Positions 24,536 through 38,056 of a stretch of DNA of 64,000 nt are shown piece by piece. Every line of letters starts with the position of its first letter. Position 1 is the stretch's first letter. The DNA is taken from positions 823,910,396-823,974,395 of the forward strand of contig NC_081414.1 in assembly GCF_030272615.1 (NCBI RefSeq), in the 5' to 3' direction. The stretch is from Cryptomeria japonica (Eukaryota; Streptophyta; Pinopsida; Cupressales; Cupressaceae). Under the pieces are notes generated by a model that ran no database searches, was not told the DNA's origin, and saw only the letters and a program-made list of their open reading frames with translations. The position numbers and the translations under genes were made by a program.

Positions 24536-25715
24536 TGTAGCATCCTAAATTGTACTCCCTTACACTTTGGTCCATATTTTGGCTCTCCTCTCAACGTTCG
24601 TGTCCCAAAGTTAGACTAGGACCTAATTCTACCCATACCATTCAATTCTAGCCCCCTTTTCCAGTTTCACATCACTTAGCCCCTTGATTTTGGCCCTTAA
24701 ATGGGGTAGGACCAAGGTGTGGAGCCTTGGTCCTCTCAATTAGGACCTTAATTGGCCCTCTTTAATGATCTCATTGAGTTGGCAGGATTGTGATCCCCAT
24801 GTCAACCTATGTTGAAAATTTAAGATGTTTGTTGATGGGCAAGTATAAAAGGAGGTCCATTCCCCTCATTTTGATATACAAGAGAATTATAAGGCATTTG
24901 ATCTATCCATATTCAAGCAATCTAACATTCAAGCATTGAAGTGTTCATCATCTTGAGCATTTAGATAGAGATCTTCAAAGCTACATATTCTTCATTAATC
25001 CCTTGTGGAGCAACATTACATAATTCATATGAAACCATGTATGTGTGATTAGGGCTTTGTCATGTTCATGTTATTTCATACAACATATATGATTACATTC
25101 AAGAAGCAAAGCATCATTATTAGTCATTGCAAATATGAGGTATATCTTTCCATTATTTACTTTAGTATTTGCAATATTTCATTCAAGGTTAATTCCTAAA
25201 TTGGGGTTTGACTTAGGCAAACCCCTATTCCCAACCTATTTCCACTTCTTTTAGTGTGCAGGAAACAAGTGTGGAGTTGTGATCTTCAAAATTTAATTAT
25301 TATTCACATTGATGAATCAATCCCCCTTTGGAGTGCAAAAAGTTTGGAGGACCAGGGCGTGGGTGAAATGGTCCCGACATTTTAGGAGCTCTTTCAAGGA
25401 ACAGGTTTGAATCTACTTACATTGCTCAAATCTAGGTCCGTGGCTCGATCTAACAACTGTAGCTTACTGTTTCCACATTTCTACCTCATTTTCAACACTT
25501 TTACCCTAATTTCAACAATTCAACTCACAAAAGAGAGACCCCAACCAATCCAATTAGAATTATCAATCCTAATCCTTGCTGGTTTGTGACTAGATCTATT
25601 GGATTGTAATCCTCTTTTGAATGTAATGGTCTTAAGTCATGAAATTAGTGGTTTCCATACATCTAATGATGGAAAACCTAATTTTTTCATCATTACATTT
25701 TGAAATACCATTATA
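24536..25715 (+). repeat. Solo LTR, TGTAG family, copy B
   Basis: Starts TGTAGCATCCTAAATTGTAC and ends CCATTATA, the family end CCATTACA with one change. GAAAG flanks both sides (24,531-24,535 and 25,716-25,720), a perfect 5-bp target duplication. A TATA box (GTATAAAAGG) lies near 24,843. The family landmark GGGGTTTGACTTAGGCAAACC is near 25,203. Confidence 0.88.
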
Positions 25716-25720
25716 GAAAG

Positions 25721-26882
25721 GTATTCTTAAAAGAAAGAAAAAAATAAATCATTTATTATCACTTGATCACATTGAAAATATAACTAATCAAGAGTTGTAG
25801 AGAAATGGAATTCCTATCAAATATTGAAAGAGTAATGTTGCGTTTATGTATTTTGTTTGTCTGAGCTTCGACGAATGCTCATCAAAAAATGACCCCAAAT
25901 GTACTAGTGATAGTTTAATTGTGAACATGGTATTGCTTTTCAATGATTTGTCAATTGTGTAATCTATGTCTGTATTAATTGGTTCAAACAATAGTAGTTA
26001 CAAGTACTTAGTTCAAACCTCAAAGTTGCTAGTAGTTGAGAGTGATAGTGGCCAAAAAGTTGAGCAAGTGCAACAATTGTATAAATTTTGTTCAATTTTG
26101 AAGCAATTAAGTGACTATTTTGTTATTAGTATAATGTACTAGATATGGATATCTTTCTTTGTCGATTAAAATCTTCTATTCAATAAAATTATTTTATCAA
26201 ATTCATTTATTGCTTCTGGATTTGATTATGTGAGCCAATTTTTATCATCAATGTTTCAAATCACACTCTCTGATTCATCATCAAGATGAAGAAGAATTCT
26301 AAGGAGATGAAAACTATGCAAGTCAATTGTTGGGAGATTCAAGACTGGAGGTAGAAAACTATGCAATAGTGAAGTTTTTATCTTCACAAAATGTCATTTA
26401 GTTTGGAAACAAATATTTTGGCACAAAAAAAATTAGAATATTTGTTTGGAATCCATAATAATTTTGATGATATATTCTTTCAAAACATAGAAAGGATACA
26501 AATTATAGATCTTATTTGACAATGCACTATGAACTTAGCCAAAAATAAGTGTTGTTGAAAATGTGTTCTTTCTTTTGCGTGAGAAGGTAAAACAACAAGT
26601 AAAACAAGTTTCTAACAATTCAACATATCAATAAGCAATCAACTTGAATGATTCACACTCCTCCTGCATAAAAACATGAGACAAAATCAACAAAAGGTTG
26701 TGACAATGGGAAAACAATGATGATATGGTAATCATGAGCGAATCAAAGGATATGATGAAACAACTAAAGCATGGTAACCATAAAACTCAAGAACTTGTAT
26801 ATATATTAGTCTAAAAAGAATGTAAATTTTTTTTCAATCTCAATATAGTTAATCAAAGTCAATGAAAAAGAAGTCATATAAG
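25721..26882. other. AT-rich spacer with one short repeated coding-like stretch
   Basis: No complete gene. The minus strand at about 25,788-25,991 reads EPINTDIDYTIDKSL..SNTMF. A related reading, EPINRDTNHTIDIAL..SNKMF, occurs on - at 31,318-31,575. They are two diverged copies of one unidentified sequence, possibly once coding. Confidence 0.45.
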
Positions 26883-26887
26883 ATGAC

Positions 26888-28529
26888 TGTAGCCTCATAA
26901 ATTGTACGCACTTGCTAAAGTGGTACAATTTCACACCTAGTTTAGCACCCGGCTTGGTGCATTTTGCATTTGCATTGCATTTCCCCTTTAGCACTTAATT
27001 AATTAAATTAATTAGGTCTAAGGTTCTATTTTATCATCGTCCACATCATAAAGTTGGGCCCTTTCATTAAAGTGTGCCCCTTTCATTTTATTCCTCCAAT
27101 ACATCATTTAATCAAAAACCCTAATTAGGTCCTATTTTGAACTTGGGGGCTTGATTTCGGGGGTCAAAACATCTCAAAATCACCTGTAACTTCGGGATTC
27201 TCTCTAAAATCATCATATCCGACAGCCCTGAAAATTTGGTGAAAAGTTGTTGGGACCATGGCGCCCGAAGTGCACATGGTCTCGGACATTTTTCCCGAAA
27301 TTTTAGGAGCCCGATCCAATCATAAAATAAAGCTTAACCCCAAGAAATTGGTGAGAGATTCAATCTCTAGGTCAGCCAAAAGTTGAAATTAAGACCTAGG
27401 GTTTCATATATAAGAGCTCTCTTTCTTCATTTGAAAGGATTCAATTTTTGGTTTCAAGGGACCTTCTATGCAGCGAAAGAGCAGATCTTTGAAGACTTCA
27501 ACAACATTCAACATCCATCCATCAAGCATTCATCAATTTCATTCATTCATTTAGGGCTTTGAAGACATTGAAGAGCAATAGGGGATTACCGACTGAAGAT
27601 TGGCTTGTACCCCTCCCTTGGGGTTGGGTATGATTTCATGTTGTTTTCATGTCTTTGCATAAGCCTCATTATATCATTTGTATCCATGCTTTAGATCACT
27701 TTGCATCTTGATTTGGAGCATTTACATTATCATTTACAAGCAATTAGGGTTTACTTTCTAGGTTGCTCTAGTTTGCTTACTTGCATTTTAGGATCTTGCA
27801 CACACACAAGGTCTACACACACACTACTTTTACAATACAACTTGGCTATTCGTGGAGGTGGAAATCACCAAAGCGGGGGTTTGACTAAGGCAAAACCCTA
27901 TATAGCCGCCCACCATGCCTTTTCAGATATAAGTGCAGGTTTCAGGATTCGGACGACGCTGCAAGTTGCAGATCCGACGGAAGCGGACTGAGATAGAACT
28001 TCGCACCAAATTTCAGAGAAAAAGACCAGGACAGGGGCGTGGGGTGCCCTGGTCCTGCCAGGACAGGGGCGCTGGGTGCCCTGGTCCTTCTGTCAGACAG
28101 CAATTTTCAGCATTTTTGACAGCTTTTCAGGTTGCAAAATAGCAGTTTCCGGAGCAGTTTCAGGGGCAGAATCAGGACAGTGGCGCCCACGCCCCCGTCC
28201 CGAACATTTTCACTCAGATTTTGACTCCGGGTATGCATTTGCATTCTTGTCTTATTCTTGTGTTTATAGCTTTCCATAGTTTAAGTTCAATTCTGCAATC
28301 TTGTTATTAGTTCATACTTGCACTTTGGGGTTGGGAATTGAACTTGCATCATTTTATCGATCATTTGCAACAAAGGAATAGAAATCCTAATAGGTAGCCC
28401 GTGGCTCTCTCTTCCACAAAAAGAAGTAGCCAATTGTGTGATACCTCTAGGCTCTTTTGTATTCCACAAGTGTGTGATTGAAAGTGAGATTAGGGCATGT
28501 TTGCTTAGTGTCACTTTTTCCCCCACACA
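26888..28529 (+). repeat. Left arm: LTR of the TGTAG family, copy C1
   Basis: 1,642 bp, TGTAGCCTCATAAATTGTAC to CCCCCACACA. A TATA-like CATATATAAG lies near 27,403. The landmark GGGGGTTTGACTAAGGCAAA is near 27,876. A GC-rich tandem pair of imperfect palindromes (GGACAGGGGCG..CCCTGGTCC) lies at about 28,028-28,086. No coding. Confidence 0.88.
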
Positions 28530-28552
28530 TTTTGGTGAACCCGGCGTGAGGG
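28530..28552. promoter_or_regulatory. Loop of the palindrome, primer-binding-site-like
   Basis: After the left LTR end come TTT and TGGTGAACCCGGCGTGAGGG. Plant LTR elements start their primer site with TGG (pairing with tRNA CCA). The tRNA here is not identified. From GTGAGGG onward the sequence is already the inverse of the LTR end. Confidence 0.6.
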
Positions 28553-30184
28553 AAAAAGAGAGACTAGGCTAACATGCCCTAATCCTACCTTTTGACACAC
28601 ATTTGTGGAATACGAAAGAGCCTAGAGGTATCACACAATTGGCTACTTCTTTTTGTGGAAGAAAGAGCCACGGGCTACCTATTAGGATTTCTATTCCTTT
28701 GTTGCAATTGAAAGATAAAATGATGCAAGTTCAATCCCTAACCCCAAAGTGCAAGTATGAACTAATAACAAGATTGCAGAATTGAACTTAAACAATGGAA
28801 AGCAATAAACACAAGGACAAGACAAGAATGTAAATGCATACCCGGTGTTAAAATATGAGTGAAAATGTTCGGGACGGGGACGCGGGCGCCACCGTCCTGA
28901 TTCTGCCCCTGAAACTGCTCCTGAAACTACTGTTTTGCAACCTGAAAAGCTATCAAAAATGCTGAAAATTGCTGTCTGATAGAAGGACCAGGGCGCCCAG
29001 CGCCCCTTTCCTAGCAGGACCAGGGCACCCCATGCCCCTGTCTTGGGTTTCTGCTCTGCAATTTGGTGTGTTGTCCCGTCTCAGTCTGCTCCCGTCGGAT
29101 CTGCAACTTGCGGCATCCTTTGAGTTCAGAAATCTACACTTATATCTGAAAAGGGTTGTAGGGCGACTATATAGGGTTTTGCCTTAGTCAAACCCCCGCT
29201 TTGGTGATTTCCACCTCCACGAATAGCCAAGTTGTATTGTAAAAGTAGTGTGTGTGCAGACCTTGTGTGTGTGCAAGATCCTAAAATGCAAGTAAGCAAA
29301 CTAGAGCAACCTAGAAAGTAAACCCTAATTGCTTGTAAATGATAATGTAAATGCTCCAAATCAAGATGCAAAGTAATCTAAATCATGGATACAAATGATA
29401 TAATGAGGCTTATGCAAAGACATGAAAACAACATGAAATCATACCCAACCCCAAGGGAGGGGTACAAGCCAATCTTCAGCCGGTAATCCCCTATTGCTCT
29501 TCAATGTCTTCAAAGCCCTAAATGAATGAATGAAATTGATGAATGCTTGATGGATGGATGTTGAATGTTGTTGAAGTCTTCAAAGATCTTCTCTTTCGCT
29601 GCATAGAAGGTCCCTTGAAACCAAAAATTAGATCCTTTCAAATGAAGAAAGAGAGCTCTTATATATGAAACCCTAGGTCTTAATTTCAACTTTTGGCCGA
29701 CCTAGAGATTGAATCTCCCACCAATTTCTTGGGGTTAAGCTTTATTTTATGATTGGATCGCACTCCTAAAATTTCAGGAAAAATGTCCGGGACCATGTGC
29801 ACTCCGGGCGCCATGGTCCCGACAACTTTTCACCAAATTTTCAGGGCCGTCGGATATGATGATTTTAGAGAGAATCCCGAAGTTACAGGTGATTTCAAGA
29901 TGTTTTGACCCCCGAAATCAAGCCCCCAAGTTCAAAATAGGACCTAATTAGGGTTTTTGATTAAATGATGTATTGGAGGAATAAAATGAAAGGGGCACAC
30001 TTTAATGAAAGGGCCCAACTTTATGATGTGGACGATGATAAAATAGAACCTTAGACCTAATTAATTTAATTAATTAAGTGCTAAAGGGGAAATGCAATGC
30101 AAATGCAAAATGCGCCAAGGCGGGTGCTAAACTAGGTGTGAAATTGTACCACTTTAGCAAGTGCGTACAATTTATGACGCTACA
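28546..30184 (-). repeat. Right arm: LTR of the TGTAG family, copy C2
   Basis: Inverse copy of the left arm over its whole length, from GTGAGGGAAAAAG at the centre to GACGCTACA at the outer end. Compared with the left arm it has scattered substitutions and few indels. Confidence 0.88.
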
Positions 30185-30189
30185 ATGAC

Positions 30190-31482
30190 AATAATAAAAA
30201 GAATGTTGGATGGATACATAGGTACATTCATATCTTCTAATGCAAGTTAAAAGGTGAAGTTCAATATTTGCAGCAAGAAGTATACCTCGGCACAGGGTTT
30301 GAATCTTTATAGATGACAAAGCAAAATAATATGCATTTCTTCATATCTACAAAGTACAAATAAAAAAAGAAGCTATAATATAATTAGTTTATTCTCCTAA
30401 AATTATCTACTATAAATTTAATTAAAGAGAAGTTGTTTAGTTCTTGACAAATAGTAACCTACAAAACACTTAAAACCCACTAGTCCAAATTATAAACAAC
30501 AATATTGTTCTAATACAAGAATAGGAATAATTGGATTAAAATATAAATGAATGAATAATTGAAGTTAGAATAATTATAATTTATGGGTTTACTCCAATGG
30601 ATAGAATTTTGCACATTTTGAAAATCCATATATGCATAAGCATTGAAAACCATTTGGATTGAATTGGCTTATGCTCATTATATGTTGATGTTGTGGTACT
30701 TGCATTGGGTGTATTGTGTATCATATTTGTGAGAATGCCTTGTGCATATGTCAAATGAAATGTTCATAAGTGTAATTTAGATAAATGATCATAATAAATC
30801 AATTGGGTTAGTGACTTATGTCCCCAATTTGCATTGTTCACTATATTCATATGAAAACCTAGGTGGCTTAATACCTTGTAGCATCATGAAGCAATCCATT
30901 CAATCCATTTGCACCATGTATATCCTGCAATTGTGATTTTTTGTTTGATGTTAAAATTACCCAACATAGGTGTAATTAAGTTCATACTACACAAATTGAG
31001 TATTAAAGAGAATTAAGCCTCATAATAGCATTGTGTTGATGTGTCTTAGTGCTTTTATTTATTTTTTCTTGCTAAGTACGAGAATATCATCACATCATAA
31101 TTTGTGATAGCGAGTCGTGATGTCAATATAAGCATGTCATTGTGTGTACAAGTTTTTATGTGGCTAAATGTTAGTCACCCCTTGTATTTTTTAGTATGTA
31201 AAGTACCCTTGTACCTTTGTGATAGGATTGGAATGTGCCCTAAAATGGTCTTGTGTTGGGAACATGTGATTTAGGTGAGTCTTATGTACTAGGCGCTTGT
31301 GACCATAAATTTCCTCGTCAGTGTGATACTCTAAGTGAGTAGTGTTGGTGTTGTGTGATTTGTTTGTGTATAAAGTTAAATACAAATAATTTTTTTCTAA
31401 ACATTTTATTGCTTTCCAATGCTATGTCAATTGTATGATTTGTATCTCTATTAATTGGTTCATGGTTCATGAGATCTATTAG
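30190..31482. other. AT-rich spacer
   Basis: No gene or complete repeat is recognised. The end near 31,385-31,465 resembles 25,920-25,990 (see the spacer entry there). Confidence 0.5.
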
Positions 31483-32349
31483 TTGTGGGTAAGTGCACAA
31501 AGATGGTGGTAAAAAAGGGGGGATAAGTGGACACTTTTTTTTTCTGAAATCAGGTGAACTTGAACTTGGAGGCAAAATTTGAATGTCATCTACTCAAGAT
31601 ATGAAGATAATCAAAGAAAAAATATTTGTATTACTCTGAATCTAGTTTCCAAACTACTAAATTTTTTCAAATATGGATAAGATTAAGGGGGTCAAATCCT
31701 TCACGCAAGAAAAATAGACCCTGATTTTTTCAGAAAAACATAACATAGTGTTTGACGTGCACATCAAAAAAGTCATATTTAGATTTAGTATTTTGACAAA
31801 TCATTTGGCAAGAAGATAGCTAAGAGTGAGAACTAGAAGATGTGTATTTTTTTGTAATTTTTTGTTGAGTATTTTTTTTTATGATTTTTCCAATCGAGCA
31901 CATCCTGAAAATTAGGTACCTGTTCGTGCGTGAAGCATAAGTTGCACTAAAAAAATAAAAAATGCAATTATTTTTTTAAATTGTAAAGAATGAAGTTCAC
32001 TACAATAATATATAAACTTTTTAAAATTTGGATAATTATATCAAAAGTTATTGAAAAAATGGTGCATGTATGTCTGTGATAACTATGGAGACACTGGTAA
32101 AAGAAATTCAATAATAATATGTTATTGTTGTTCAAATTTTAAAAAAATTATATGGTTAGAAAGCTCAGAAGATGGGTGAAAATATGGTGAAAATTTTAGA
32201 AATACCCACTTGATGATGTGTAAATTTGATGATGACAAAGTCGAGAAACTAAGTTGATAAAATAAAACACGCCAAAAGGAGGGAAATGGAGGGAAATCAA
32301 ACTTCCAAACCGTAGCTTTTTCATCCAGGCCTATTTCCAAGCCTAAATA

Positions 32350-32490
32350 GACAAAAGTGCATATGGGGTACCTATGGTATAAAAAGCGCATACGAGGTAC
32401 TTATGGTGTAAAAAGCGCGTACGTTCTATCTTAACTATAAAAAGTGTGTACGCGCTATTTTTACTATAAATAGCGCGCATGGGCTAAGTT
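32350..32490. repeat. About 31-nt tandem repeats, CG-rich
   Basis: Four degenerate copies of a unit around TATAAAAAGCGCGTACG (near 32,381, 32,410, 32,439 and 32,466). The matching position on the right side of the fold-back holds TTTTATTGACAGACAGAACC plus CGCGTATGCGG-type palindromes (36,638-36,700). Confidence 0.7.
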
Positions 32491-32499
32491 TGTTTAAAC

Positions 32500-32690
32500 T
32501 TTGAGAGTGTGTATAATATGCTATATATTATATATATATAATATGTGTATATACATATAATATATAATTTATGTATAATATAAAATATATATATATATAT
32601 ATGTATATAATAATATATAATATTTATATATATGTGTATATAATAATATATAATATATTAAAAATATATACACACATATGTGTGTATGTA
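32500..32690. repeat. AT-rich microsatellite-like tract
   Basis: Almost pure A/T with TATA and ATATAATAT runs, about 190 bases. Confidence 0.85.
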
Positions 32691-32697
32691 TGTGTAT

Positions 32698-32819
32698 TGT
32701 CTCCCTCTCTCCCCCTCTCAAGCGTGTATAAGGTGCCTCTCTCTCTCTCTCTATCTATCTCCCTCCCCCTCTCTCTCTCTATCCCTCTCCCTCTATCTTT
32801 CTCCCCCTCTCTCTCTCCC

Positions 32820-32863
<44 letters not shown>

Positions 32864-32890
32864 CCCTCTCTCTTCCTATCCCTCCAATAT
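32698..32890. repeat. CT-rich microsatellite
   Basis: Imperfect (CT)n with a pure run near 32,823-32,858. The open frames here (Ser/Leu-rich) are only translations of the repeat. Confidence 0.9.
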
Positions 32891-33049
32891 ATCTTCTTTT
32901 TGTTTGCATATATATATAAGGTGATAAGAAGATTGACAAGGTGGTCAGTTTTTTTTTTTATTTAAAGAAAATAGGATATAAAGTAGAACGTTTGAAGAAA
33001 ATGAACATATTGGTTTCTTTGGATCATGTGGATGTATTGGTTGGATAAT

Positions 33050-35395
33050 ATTTATGGGTCATATGGTGTACTAAGGGGTCATATGGTGTTCTATGATCCC
33101 TTAGGACACCATATGACCCCTTAGGACTCAATATGGTGTCGTTATGGGTCATATGGTATTCTATGACCCCTTAGGATAACATATGATCCCTTACATGTCA
33201 TTAGAGGTCATATTATTTCTTAAGAGGTCATATGGTGTCCTATGACCCCTTAGGACACCATATGACCCCTTAACACACCATACGACCCATAACAACACCA
33301 TATGGTCTCTTAAGGGGTCATAGGATGCCATATGACCCCTCAGGACACCATACAACCCATAACAACACCATATGGTGTTCTAAAGGGTCATTGGTGTGTT
33401 ATGATGCCTTAGGACTCTATTTAGCATCATTATAGGTCCTATGGTGTGCTAAGGGATCATATAGTGTCCTATGACCCCTTAGATGTTGTTAGGGGTCGTA
33501 TTGTGTTCTAAGGGTCATATGGTGTCCTATGACCCATTAGGACACCATATGGTATCTTTATGTGTCTTATGTTGTCGTATGACCCCTAGGACACCTTATG
33601 ACCACTTAGGACACCATATGGTGTCATTAGGGGGCATATGGTCTCCTACGACCCCTTAGGACACTATTTGACCCCTTAGGACTCCATATGGTGTCATTAT
33701 GGGTTGTATGGTGTCCTAAGAGGTCATATAGTGTTTTATGACCCCTTAAGACACCATTTGGTGTCATTATGGGTTGTATGGTGTGCTAAGGGGTCATATG
33801 GTGTCTTATGACCCCTTAGGACTCCATATGACCTCTTATGTGTCGTTATGGGTCATATGGTGTTCTATGATCCTTTAGGACACCATATGGTCCCTTAGGA
33901 CTCCATATGGTGTCGTTATGAGTCGTATGGTGTCTTAAAGGGTCATATGGTATTCTATGACCTCTTAGGACACCAAATGATCCCTTAGGTGTCATTAGAG
34001 GTCATATTGTTTCCTAAGAGATTATATGGTGTCCTATGACCCCTTAGGACACCATATGACCCCTTAAGACACCATACAACCTATAACGACATCATATGGT
34101 GTCCTAAGGGGTCATAAGATTCCATATGACCCCTCAAGATACCATACGACCCATAAGAACACCATATGGTGCCCTAAAGGGTTGTATGGTGTCCTATGAG
34201 CCACTAGGACACCATATGGTATCATTATGTGTCTTATGTTGTCGTATGACCCCTAGGACACCTTATGACCACTTAGGACACCATATGGTGTCATTAGGGG
34301 TCATATGGTCTCCTACAACCCCTTAGGATACTATTTGACCCGTTAGGACTCCATATGGTGTCATTATGGGTCGTATGGTGTCCTAAGAGTTCATATAGTG
34401 TTTTATGACCCCTTAGGATACCATTTGGTGTCATTATGGGTCATATGGTGTGCTAAGGGGTCATATAGTGTCTTATTATCCCTTAGGACTCCATATGACC
34501 TCTTACATGTCGTTATGGGTCATATGGTGTTCTAACATGTCATATGGTGTTCTATGATCCCTCAGGACACCATATGATCCCTTAGGACTCCATATGGTGT
34601 CATTATGGGTCGTATGGTGTCCTAAAGGGTCATATGGTATTCTATGACCTCCTAGGACACCATATGATCCCTTAGGTGTCATTAGAGGTCATATGGTTTC
34701 CTATGACCCCTTGGGACACCATATGACCCCTTAGGACACCATATGAGACCCATTAAGACACCATATGACCCATAACGACATCATATGGTGTCCTAAGGGG
34801 TCATAGGATGCCATATAACCCCTCAGGATACCATATGACCCATAACACCACCATATGGTGCCCAAAAGGGTCATATGGTGTTCTATGACCCTTTAGGACA
34901 CTATTTGGCATCATTATAGGTCCTATGGTATTCTAAGGGATCATATAGTGTCCTATGACCCCTTAGATGTTGTTAGGGGTCGTATTGCATTCTAAGGGTC
35001 ATATGGTGTCCAATGACCCATTAGACACCATATGGTATCATTGTGTGTCTTATGGTGTCATATGACTCCTAGGACACCTTATGACCACTTAGGACACCAT
35101 ATGGTTTCATTAGGGATCATATGGTCTCCTACATCCCCTTAGGACACTATTTGACCCCTTAGGACTCCATATGGTGTTGTTATCGGTCGTATGGTGTCCT
35201 AAGAGGTCATATAGTGTTTTATGACCCCTTATGATACCATTTGGTGTCATTATGGGTCGTATGGTGTCCTAAGGGGTCATATGGTGTCTTATGACCTCTT
35301 ATGTGTCGTTATGGGTCATATGGTGTCCAATTACCCATTAGGACACATGCATGGATCCCTAGGATACCATATGACCCCTGAGAATACCTTTTGAC
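33050..35395. repeat. Palindromic minisatellite/satellite array
   Basis: About 2.3 kb built from a module near GGTCATATGGTGTCCTAAG and its own reverse complement, alternating irregularly, so any single strand can fold into many hairpins centred on CCATATGG. A higher-order repeat is visible: the phrase GACCCCTAGGACACCTTATG (or a close variant) recurs near 33,578, 34,249 and 35,065, and the phrase CCATAACGACATCATATGG (or variant) near 33,290, 34,083 and 34,771. This gives about three blocks of 0.67-0.82 kb. No coding. Confidence 0.9.
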
Positions 35396-36420
<1,025 letters not shown>

Positions 36421-36531
36421 ATGCTGATTACTGAAATTTGACTAAGTCTGAAATTTATAAGAATACTAAAAAAACTAGAATTTGTATTATAACTCTTAGA
36501 GATATGGAACCACTCTCAAACATCCTGACAA

Positions 36532-36598
36532 TATATACATAAAATATAACTTAAAGTATAAGTCTTTCTTATACTTAAATGTTATATTTTATGTATAT
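36532..36598. repeat. AT-rich hairpin
   Basis: Near-perfect inverted repeat: ATACATAAAATATAAC..AAGTATAAG, a loop around TCTTT, then the complementary arm CTTATACTT..GTTATATTTTATGTAT. The stem is about 28-30 bp. Confidence 0.8.
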
Positions 36599-36874
36599 AT
36601 CCTATTGAAAACCCTAATGGAATGCTAAGTGAATTGCATTTTATTGACAGACAGAACCGCGTATGCGGTTTTATTGACAGACAGAACCACATACGTGGTT
36701 AGTATGTTTTAAACTGCGTATGTGGTTTAGCTTTGGTTAGGCTCAGCAAAACGAGCCTAAACGCGTACGAGGTTATTTAAATTTGAAATACCTCATGCGC
36801 ATTTTGGTGTTTTTCAAGTTTTTTTTTTGGTGTGTCCACTTTTCTGACCACCATCTTTGTGCACTTACCCTTGT

Positions 36875-38051
36875 CTGATCATGAACATGTAATCCATGTA
36901 GCTTTACATTTTAAAAAAACACAAGAAAACCTATACTTTTTATGTCAATGTCTGAAGATTCCCTATATTTAGTAGATTATTATTTAAAATAATTGTATAG
37001 CTTTACACATTTGTAGATAGTTCATATTTGCAATGTGATATGCCTATGCGAATTTTCTAAAACTAATTAATAATTGGCTTGTTGTAGATTATTGGTTAAG
37101 TCTCATGTGTTTGCTTCATAATTATCATGTGTTAAACCTATTTAAATGTAGCACCGATGTGTTTTTATATGATGCATTATGCTTTTTCAGGCCTAATGAT
37201 GTACAAAATAGCAGTGAAGCTCTAAGCATTTGGATGCATGAACTGCCATCAAATTCTTGATAACTCAAGTGACCACTTACATAGCCATGCAAAGAATCAA
37301 TGTGTAGATTCTAGACACTTCATAATTAAATTTTGCAGAGCAAGGGGATCCTTTAGTAACAATTTCTCCAACAAAAGAATGGCCAAGAATTGAAAAAAGA
37401 TACAACAAAAATTTTCTGCCTAAATTGCAGCCCATTAAGACTAATGTAATAGGAAAACCAAAAGTAGCCACTACATCAAAGATATTTGATATGATAACTA
37501 TAATGGATAGATGACTACTATGATAACATCAAATCTCATAGACTATAAACATAAAAACTCTAGAAATATTTGAACAATGTAAACTCTACCTCTCATTAGT
37601 AAATGCAAAACATAGTTCTAATACAGAATAGTAATGTTCTAAAAAATGTCTAAATCACAAAGTGTTCCATACAAATGATTGTGCCCTATAAATCCACCAC
37701 TGAATTCTTTAAAAAATAAAATTAAAACATTTTATAGACTAAGCTACTAAATGGTAAATTTCAAAAGGGTCTTTTGCCCAATTTTAATGAGTCAAGCTAA
37801 GAGATTATATGCTAAGAATCTAGAAATTAGATAGAGATTATAATATTTTATATTCTATTAGTTTTGGTGAATACAAATAGAGGATCTAGAACTTTCTATG
37901 CAATGGTGGAACATTAGTTAAAAATATTAGACATACAAAAGAAGCATATAAACTAGTGGTATGCTTAATTATAAACTAGAATAATGATTGCAAGAAAAAG
38001 TAAAGATCTCCAAATCATAGGAGATAACTAAACAACTCTGAGAGATGTGTT
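36875..38051. other. AT-rich spacer with one arm of a diverged direct repeat
   Basis: No gene. About 37,700-37,945 resembles 41,650-41,900 in the same orientation. The shared order is TTAAAACATTTTAT, then a GAATCTAGAA stretch, then ATAATATTTT and a GATCTAGA stretch, then AACATTAGTT. It may be an old LTR pair or a dispersed repeat. Confidence 0.5.
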
Positions 38052-38056
38052 GAAAG

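Larger units (their letters stand above)
26888..30184. mobile_element. Palindromic double-LTR insertion (two LTRs tail to tail)
   Basis: A 3,297-bp unit: one LTR on +, about 16 bases of spacer, and the same LTR on -. Both outer ends are the U3 terminus (TGTAGC..; right end read on -). The whole unit is flanked by one perfect 5-bp duplication, ATGAC (26,883-26,887 and 30,185-30,189), so it most likely integrated as one molecule. The middle contains LTR end, TTT, then TGGTGAACCCGGCGTGAG, which resembles a primer binding site. The last bases of that site (GTGAGGG) are at once the inverse of the LTR end (CCCTCAC). That is the geometry expected if plus-strand strong-stop DNA folded back on its own 3' end and primed a copy of the LTR. 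The arms look about 93-95% identical where I compared them by eye. Confidence 0.9.

Noticed and set aside
24531-25702. LTR copy B ending at the first CATTACA (25,697)
   Set aside because: That end gives no target duplication; the end at 25,715 gives a perfect GAAAG pair and matches copy A's end.
32571-32924. Tyr/Ile then Ser/Leu-rich frame
   Set aside because: Translation of AT and CT simple repeats.
33050-35395. Centromeric or telomeric satellite
   Set aside because: It is one confined array inside an inverted-repeat structure, has no telomere motif, and no evidence links it to a centromere.
37277-37471. 64-codon minus-strand frame with hydrophobic stretch
   Set aside because: Short, in AT-rich spacer, and no supporting signal.
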